A stretch of DNA of 64,000 nucleotides from NAT127 sp034717695 (GTDB taxonomy: Bacteria > Pseudomonadota > Gammaproteobacteria > Pseudomonadales > Porticoccaceae): contig JAYELS010000068.1 in the NCBI GenBank assembly GCA_034717695.1, positions 29,948 to 93,947 on the forward strand. The letters run 5' to 3'. This document shows, piece by piece, positions 61,006-64,000 of the stretch. A program made the translations under genes and the position numbers. The notes below the pieces were generated by a model that ran no database searches, was not told where the DNA came from, and worked only from the letters and a program-made list of their open reading frames with translations. Each line of letters opens with the position of its first letter. The first letter of the stretch is position 1.

Positions 61006-61790
61006 GCATCAGCCCCACCGAAAAGCTTCTCGTCGAAATCATCGACCACGTCGCACTCATCACCATCAACAATCCCCCGGCCAACACCTGGGATACCGAG
61101 AGCCTGCCCGGTCTCAAGGTCATCGTCGAGAAGCTCAACGCCGATCGGAATATCTATGCCCTGGTGATCACCGGATCCGGGGAGAAATTCTTCTCCGCCG
61201 GCGCCGACCTCAACATCTTCGCCGATGGCGCCAAGGAGCCAGCGGTGCTGATGTCCGATCACTTTGGCGCGGCCTTCGAGGCGCTGGCGGATTTCCGCGG
61301 CGTGTCCATCGCCGCCGTCAACGGCTTCGCCATGGGTGGCGGTCTCGAAGTCGCCCTCGCCTGCGATATCCGCATCGCCGAGGAGCAGGCCCAGATGGCC
61401 TTGCCGGAAACCAAGGTGGGCCTCTTGGCCTGTGCCGGCGGCACCCAGCGCCTGTCCTGGCTGGTGGGTGAAGGCTGGGCCAAGCGCATCATCCTCTGCG
61501 GCGAGCGGGTGGACGCCAAGACCGCCGAACGCATCGGCCTCGTCGAGGAGGTGGTCGCCAAGGGCGAGGCGAAGGGCAAGGCCCTGGCCCTCGCCGCCCA
61601 GGTGGGCAACCAGAGCCCCATCGCCGTGGCCTACAGCAAGGAGCTGATCCACCAGGCCCGCAACGTGGCGATGGAGAAGGCCCTGCCCTACGAGCGCCAG
61701 CGGTTTGTCGACCTGTTCGGCACCGAGGACCAGCTGGAGGGGGTCAACGCCTTCCTCGAGAAGCGCAAGCCCCAGTGGAAGAACAAGTAA
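61002..61790 (+). CDS. Enoyl-CoA hydratase (methacrylyl-CoA hydration)
   Basis: A 262-residue crotonase-fold enzyme. The oxyanion-hole segment SAGADLNIFADGA and the NGFAMGGGLEVALACDIRIA block are clear, and LPETKVGLLACAGGTQRL carries the second catalytic Glu. It probably hydrates methacrylyl-CoA to 3-hydroxyisobutyryl-CoA. Translationally coupled to the dehydrogenase upstream; the hydrolase follows 10 bp later. Confidence 0.93.
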   Translation: MSISPTEKLLVEIIDHVALITINNPPANTWDTESLPGLKVIVEKLNADRNIYALVITGSGEKFFSAGADLNIFADGAKEPAVLMSDHFGAAFEALADFRGVSIAAVNGFAMGGGLEVALACDIRIAEEQAQMALPETKVGLLACAGGTQRLSWLVGEGWAKRIILCGERVDAKTAERIGLVEEVVAKGEAKGKALALAAQVGNQSPIAVAYSKELIHQARNVAMEKALPYERQRFVDLFGTEDQLEGVNAFLEKRKPQWKNK

Positions 61791-61800
61791 GGAGCCCGCG

Positions 61801-62922
61801 ATGACGGCAGCACCCGTTCTGTTCAACGAGCTGGCCGCCCAGGGCGGTCAGCGCATCGGCGAGGTGATTCTCAATGTCCCCGCCACCCTCAACTCCCTGA
61901 CCCTGGAGATGGTGGAGTTGATGCTCGACCAGCTTGCCAGGTGGCGCGACGACGAGGGCATGGTGGCCGTCGTCATTCGCGGCAGTGGCGAAAAGGCCTT
62001 CTGCGCCGGCGGCGATGTGCAGGCCCTGTACAAATCCGCCATCGCAAACCCCGGCGGCCCCTGTGTCGACGCCGAAAATTTCTTCGCCCGGGAGTATCGT
62101 CTCGACTACAGCATTCACACCTACCCCAAGCCTCTCATCGGCTGGGGTCACGGTATCGTCATGGGTGGCGGCATGGGGGTGTTCTCCGGCTGCAAGCACC
62201 GGGTGGTGACGGAAAGGACCCGCATCGCCATGCCGGAGGTGGGTATCGCCCTGTTCCCCGATGTGGGCGGCAGTTACTTCCTCAATCGCATGCCGGGTCA
62301 CAGCGGAGCCTTCCTGGCCCTCACCGGCGCGTCGATCAATGCTGCCGACTGCCTCTACGGCGGCCTGGCGGATCACTTCATCACCAACGAGCACTACGAC
62401 ACGGTACTCGCCGCGCTCCAGGTGGCGGAATGGCGTCCCGGTGACAATGCCGCCAACCACGACCGCTGCGGCCAGGTGCTGGCCAGTATCGCCGCGGAGT
62501 GCGCCGAGCATCTCCCCGCCGGCAATCTGGAAGCCAACATGGGGGAGATCGAGGTGTTGTTCCGGGATCCCGAACCGCTGGCGGTCATCAAGGCCATTCT
62601 CGCCATCGACTCCAGTCACGACTGGATGAACAAGGCCCGGGATGGCCTCGCCTACGGTTCGCCCCTCAACTCCCTGCTGATCTACCAGCAATTACTGCGC
62701 ACCCGGGGCAAGTCCCTGGCGGAGGTGTTCCAGGCCGAGCTGGTGCTGGTGACCAATATCGCCCGCTTCCGGGAGTTCGCCGAAGGTGTGCGGGCGCTCT
62801 TGATCGACAAGGATCGCAAGCCGGACTGGACCTACAAGACCCAGGCGGAAGTCCCCGCCGAGGTGATCGAGAGTTTCTTCCAGGCGCCCTGGGCGGAGAA
62901 CCCCCTGAGCGACCTTTCCTAA
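61801..62922 (+). CDS. 3-hydroxyisobutyryl-CoA hydrolase
   Basis: A 373-residue crotonase-superfamily thioesterase. It has CAGGDVQALYKSA, GWGHGIVMGGGMGVFSGCKH and the family hallmark AMPEVGIALFPDVGGSYFLNR with the catalytic Glu/Asp, plus the long C-terminal helical part of HIBCH proteins (QAELVLVTNIARFREFAEGVRA). It releases 3-hydroxyisobutyrate, the substrate of MmsB. The ATG at 61801 has AAGGAG upstream. Confidence 0.94.
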   Translation: MTAAPVLFNELAAQGGQRIGEVILNVPATLNSLTLEMVELMLDQLARWRDDEGMVAVVIRGSGEKAFCAGGDVQALYKSAIANPGGPCVDAENFFAREYRLDYSIHTYPKPLIGWGHGIVMGGGMGVFSGCKHRVVTERTRIAMPEVGIALFPDVGGSYFLNRMPGHSGAFLALTGASINAADCLYGGLADHFITNEHYDTVLAALQVAEWRPGDNAANHDRCGQVLASIAAECAEHLPAGNLEANMGEIEVLFRDPEPLAVIKAILAIDSSHDWMNKARDGLAYGSPLNSLLIYQQLLRTRGKSLAEVFQAELVLVTNIARFREFAEGVRALLIDKDRKPDWTYKTQAEVPAEVIESFFQAPWAENPLSDLS

Positions 62923-62945
62923 CCGTCTGATAAAGGAAAACGACA

Positions 62946-63833
62946 ATGGCAACAATCGCGTTCATAGGCCTTGGCAACATGGGTGGCCCGATGGCCATCA
63001 ATCTGGTCAAGGCCGGTCACCAGGTCACCGTCTTTGACCTGGTCCCCGCCGCCGTGAAAACCGTCACCGATCTGGGGGCATCGTCCGCCGATACCGCCAA
63101 TGGGGCCGCCAAGGGTGCCGAGTTTGTCATCACCATGCTCCCCGCCAGCCGTCACGTGGAATCCGTCTACCTGGGAGGCAACGGTTTGCTTGCCGCCGTG
63201 GACAGGGACGCCGTGGTGGTGGATTGCAGCACCATCGACGCCGGCACCGCCCGCAAGGTGGCCGCCGCTGCCAAGGAGCGGGGCGTGGCAATGATGGACG
63301 CTCCGGTGTCCGGTGGTGTCGCCGGGGCCGCTGCGGGTACCCTCTCGTTCATGTGCGGTGGCGACGATGCCACATTCGCCAGGGTCAGGCCGATTCTCGA
63401 AGGCATGGGCAAGAACATCTTCCACGCCGGCGGCAATGGTGCGGGCCAGGTGGCCAAGATCTGCAACAACATGCTCCTCTCGGTGCTGATGGTGGGTACC
63501 TCGGAGGCCCTCCGCCTCGGCATCGACAACGGCCTCGATCCCAAGCGCCTGTCCGAGATCATGCTTGCCAGCTCCGGTCGCAACTGGACCCTGGAGGTCT
63601 ACAATCCCGCGCCGGGGGTGATGGAAAAGGCCCCTGCCAGCAACGACTACAAGCCCGGCTTCATGACCGAGCTGATGCTCAAGGACCTGGGGCTTGCCAT
63701 GGAAACCGCCGTCGCCAGCGGCTCCTCCACCCCCATGGGGGCCCTGGCCCGCAGTCTCTACGCGTCCCACAACCGCAAGGGCAACGGGAAACTGGATTTT
63801 TCCAGCATCTACCAGTACCTCGCGGAGCAGTGA
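62946..63833 (+). CDS. mmsB: 3-hydroxyisobutyrate dehydrogenase MmsB
   Basis: A 295-residue NAD-dependent beta-hydroxyacid dehydrogenase. Seen: FIGLGNMGGPMAINLVKAGH (cofactor loop), DAPVSGGVAGAAAGTLSFMCGG (substrate loop), and GNGAGQVAKICNNMLL with the catalytic Lys. It makes methylmalonate semialdehyde, which the aldehyde dehydrogenase at the front of the operon would then use. It is the last gene of the operon. Confidence 0.96.
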   Translation: MATIAFIGLGNMGGPMAINLVKAGHQVTVFDLVPAAVKTVTDLGASSADTANGAAKGAEFVITMLPASRHVESVYLGGNGLLAAVDRDAVVVDCSTIDAGTARKVAAAAKERGVAMMDAPVSGGVAGAAAGTLSFMCGGDDATFARVRPILEGMGKNIFHAGGNGAGQVAKICNNMLLSVLMVGTSEALRLGIDNGLDPKRLSEIMLASSGRNWTLEVYNPAPGVMEKAPASNDYKPGFMTELMLKDLGLAMETAVASGSSTPMGALARSLYASHNRKGNGKLDFSSIYQYLAEQ

Positions 63834-63838
63834 GAGCC

Positions 63839-63863
63839 AGGGGCGGCACTGTATGCCGCCCCT
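63839..63863 (+). terminator. Hairpin after mmsB
   Basis: AGGGGCGGCA (63839-63848) pairs perfectly with TGCCGCCCCT (63854-63863) around a 5-base loop, 5 bp after the mmsB stop. This is a strong GC-rich stem where the operon should end. No clear T run follows, so an efficient intrinsic terminator is not certain. Confidence 0.6.
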
Positions 63864-63883
63864 GCAATTCGAGAAAAACCCCA

Positions 63884-63960
63884 TAAAAACTAGCGTATTG
63901 AAAAATTTTTGCGGAAGTTTGTTGACAGTGTTGTGTGAGTCGCTAGAATGCGCGCCTCTG
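63884..63960 (+). promoter_or_regulatory. Strong stable-RNA-type (rrn/tRNA-like) promoter
   Basis: TTGACA (63922-63927), a 16-bp spacer and TAGAAT (63944-63949) form a near-consensus sigma-70 promoter. It is preceded by an A/T-rich UP-element-like tract (about 63884-63912, including TTGAAAAATTTTT) and followed by the GC-rich discriminator GCGCGCCTC, the pattern of stringently controlled rRNA and tRNA promoters. No RNA gene starts before the window ends at 64000, so the transcribed gene lies beyond. Confidence 0.8.
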
Positions 63961-64000
63961 CTGACGGCAACGGTGTTGAGTCGGCGGGGAATCCCGGAGG

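Overview
The window is GC-rich chromosomal DNA from a gammaproteobacterium, most likely Pseudomonadales or a Cellvibrionales-type marine lineage. Several housekeeping blocks support this: dsbD-aroQ-accB-accC-prmA-(zinc-ribbon protein)-dusB-fis-purH-purD, and argC-(coiled-coil protein)-erpA-anmK-(M23 peptidase)-tyrS, both in the order known from Pseudomonas. HemB is of the Mg-type seen in Pseudomonas. There are no phage genes, transposases or CRISPR arrays. The placement rests on gene order and protein resemblance; no rRNA gene lies inside the window.

Layout. 1-2195 (+): the end of a cytochrome P450, an SDR oxidoreductase and a TetR regulator, a small catabolic or modification cluster. 2201-20331 (-): sixteen tightly packed genes for cobalamin uptake, salvage and late synthesis, running from btuB through cobQ, a small membrane protein, cobB, cbiZ, cobU, cobT, cobC, cobS, cbiB, cobD, btuF, an exported CobN-like protein, an ExbB-like channel and an ExbD-like DUF2149 protein to bluB. 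Most junctions are ATGA overlaps. A cobalamin riboswitch with a hairpin that can hide the btuB ribosome-binding site lies upstream, so the set can be read as one B12-repressed operon. 20751-24572: a NupC-type nucleoside transporter, gpx-ohrR with a probable OhrR operator, a hemerythrin, and several copies of an intergenic repeat of about 122 bp. 24583-35399 (-): purine synthesis, fis/dusB, acetyl-CoA carboxylase subunits, aroQ and dsbD. 35477-43565 (+ except a PfkB-family kinase): a copper chaperone, a frameshifted DUF2333 gene, a PAS-GGDEF-EAL protein, PBP1b and a lipoprotein. 43581-50039: rRNA methyltransferase, hemB, MAPEG protein, membrane protein, dacB, hemL, hemJ. 50175-57161: argC, coiled-coil protein, erpA, ppk2, anmK, M23 peptidase, tyrS. 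57303-63833: an AraC regulator diverging from a valine/isobutyryl-CoA catabolic operon. 63834-64000: a hairpin and a strong promoter resembling a stable-RNA (rrn) promoter, pointing to an rRNA or tRNA operon just beyond the window.

Most notable points: (i) an exported CobN-like protein linked to ExbB-like and ExbD-like proteins inside a B12 operon, which suggests a proton-motive-force-driven corrinoid or tetrapyrrole handling complex; (ii) three 20-bp repeats between the exbB-like and DUF2149 genes that form two mini-ORFs chained by ATGA stop-start overlaps; (iii) a repeat element that appears to supply the C-terminus of CobU and the N-terminus of CobT; (iv) an acylating, EutE/SauS-type aldehyde dehydrogenase where mmsA would be expected in the valine operon.
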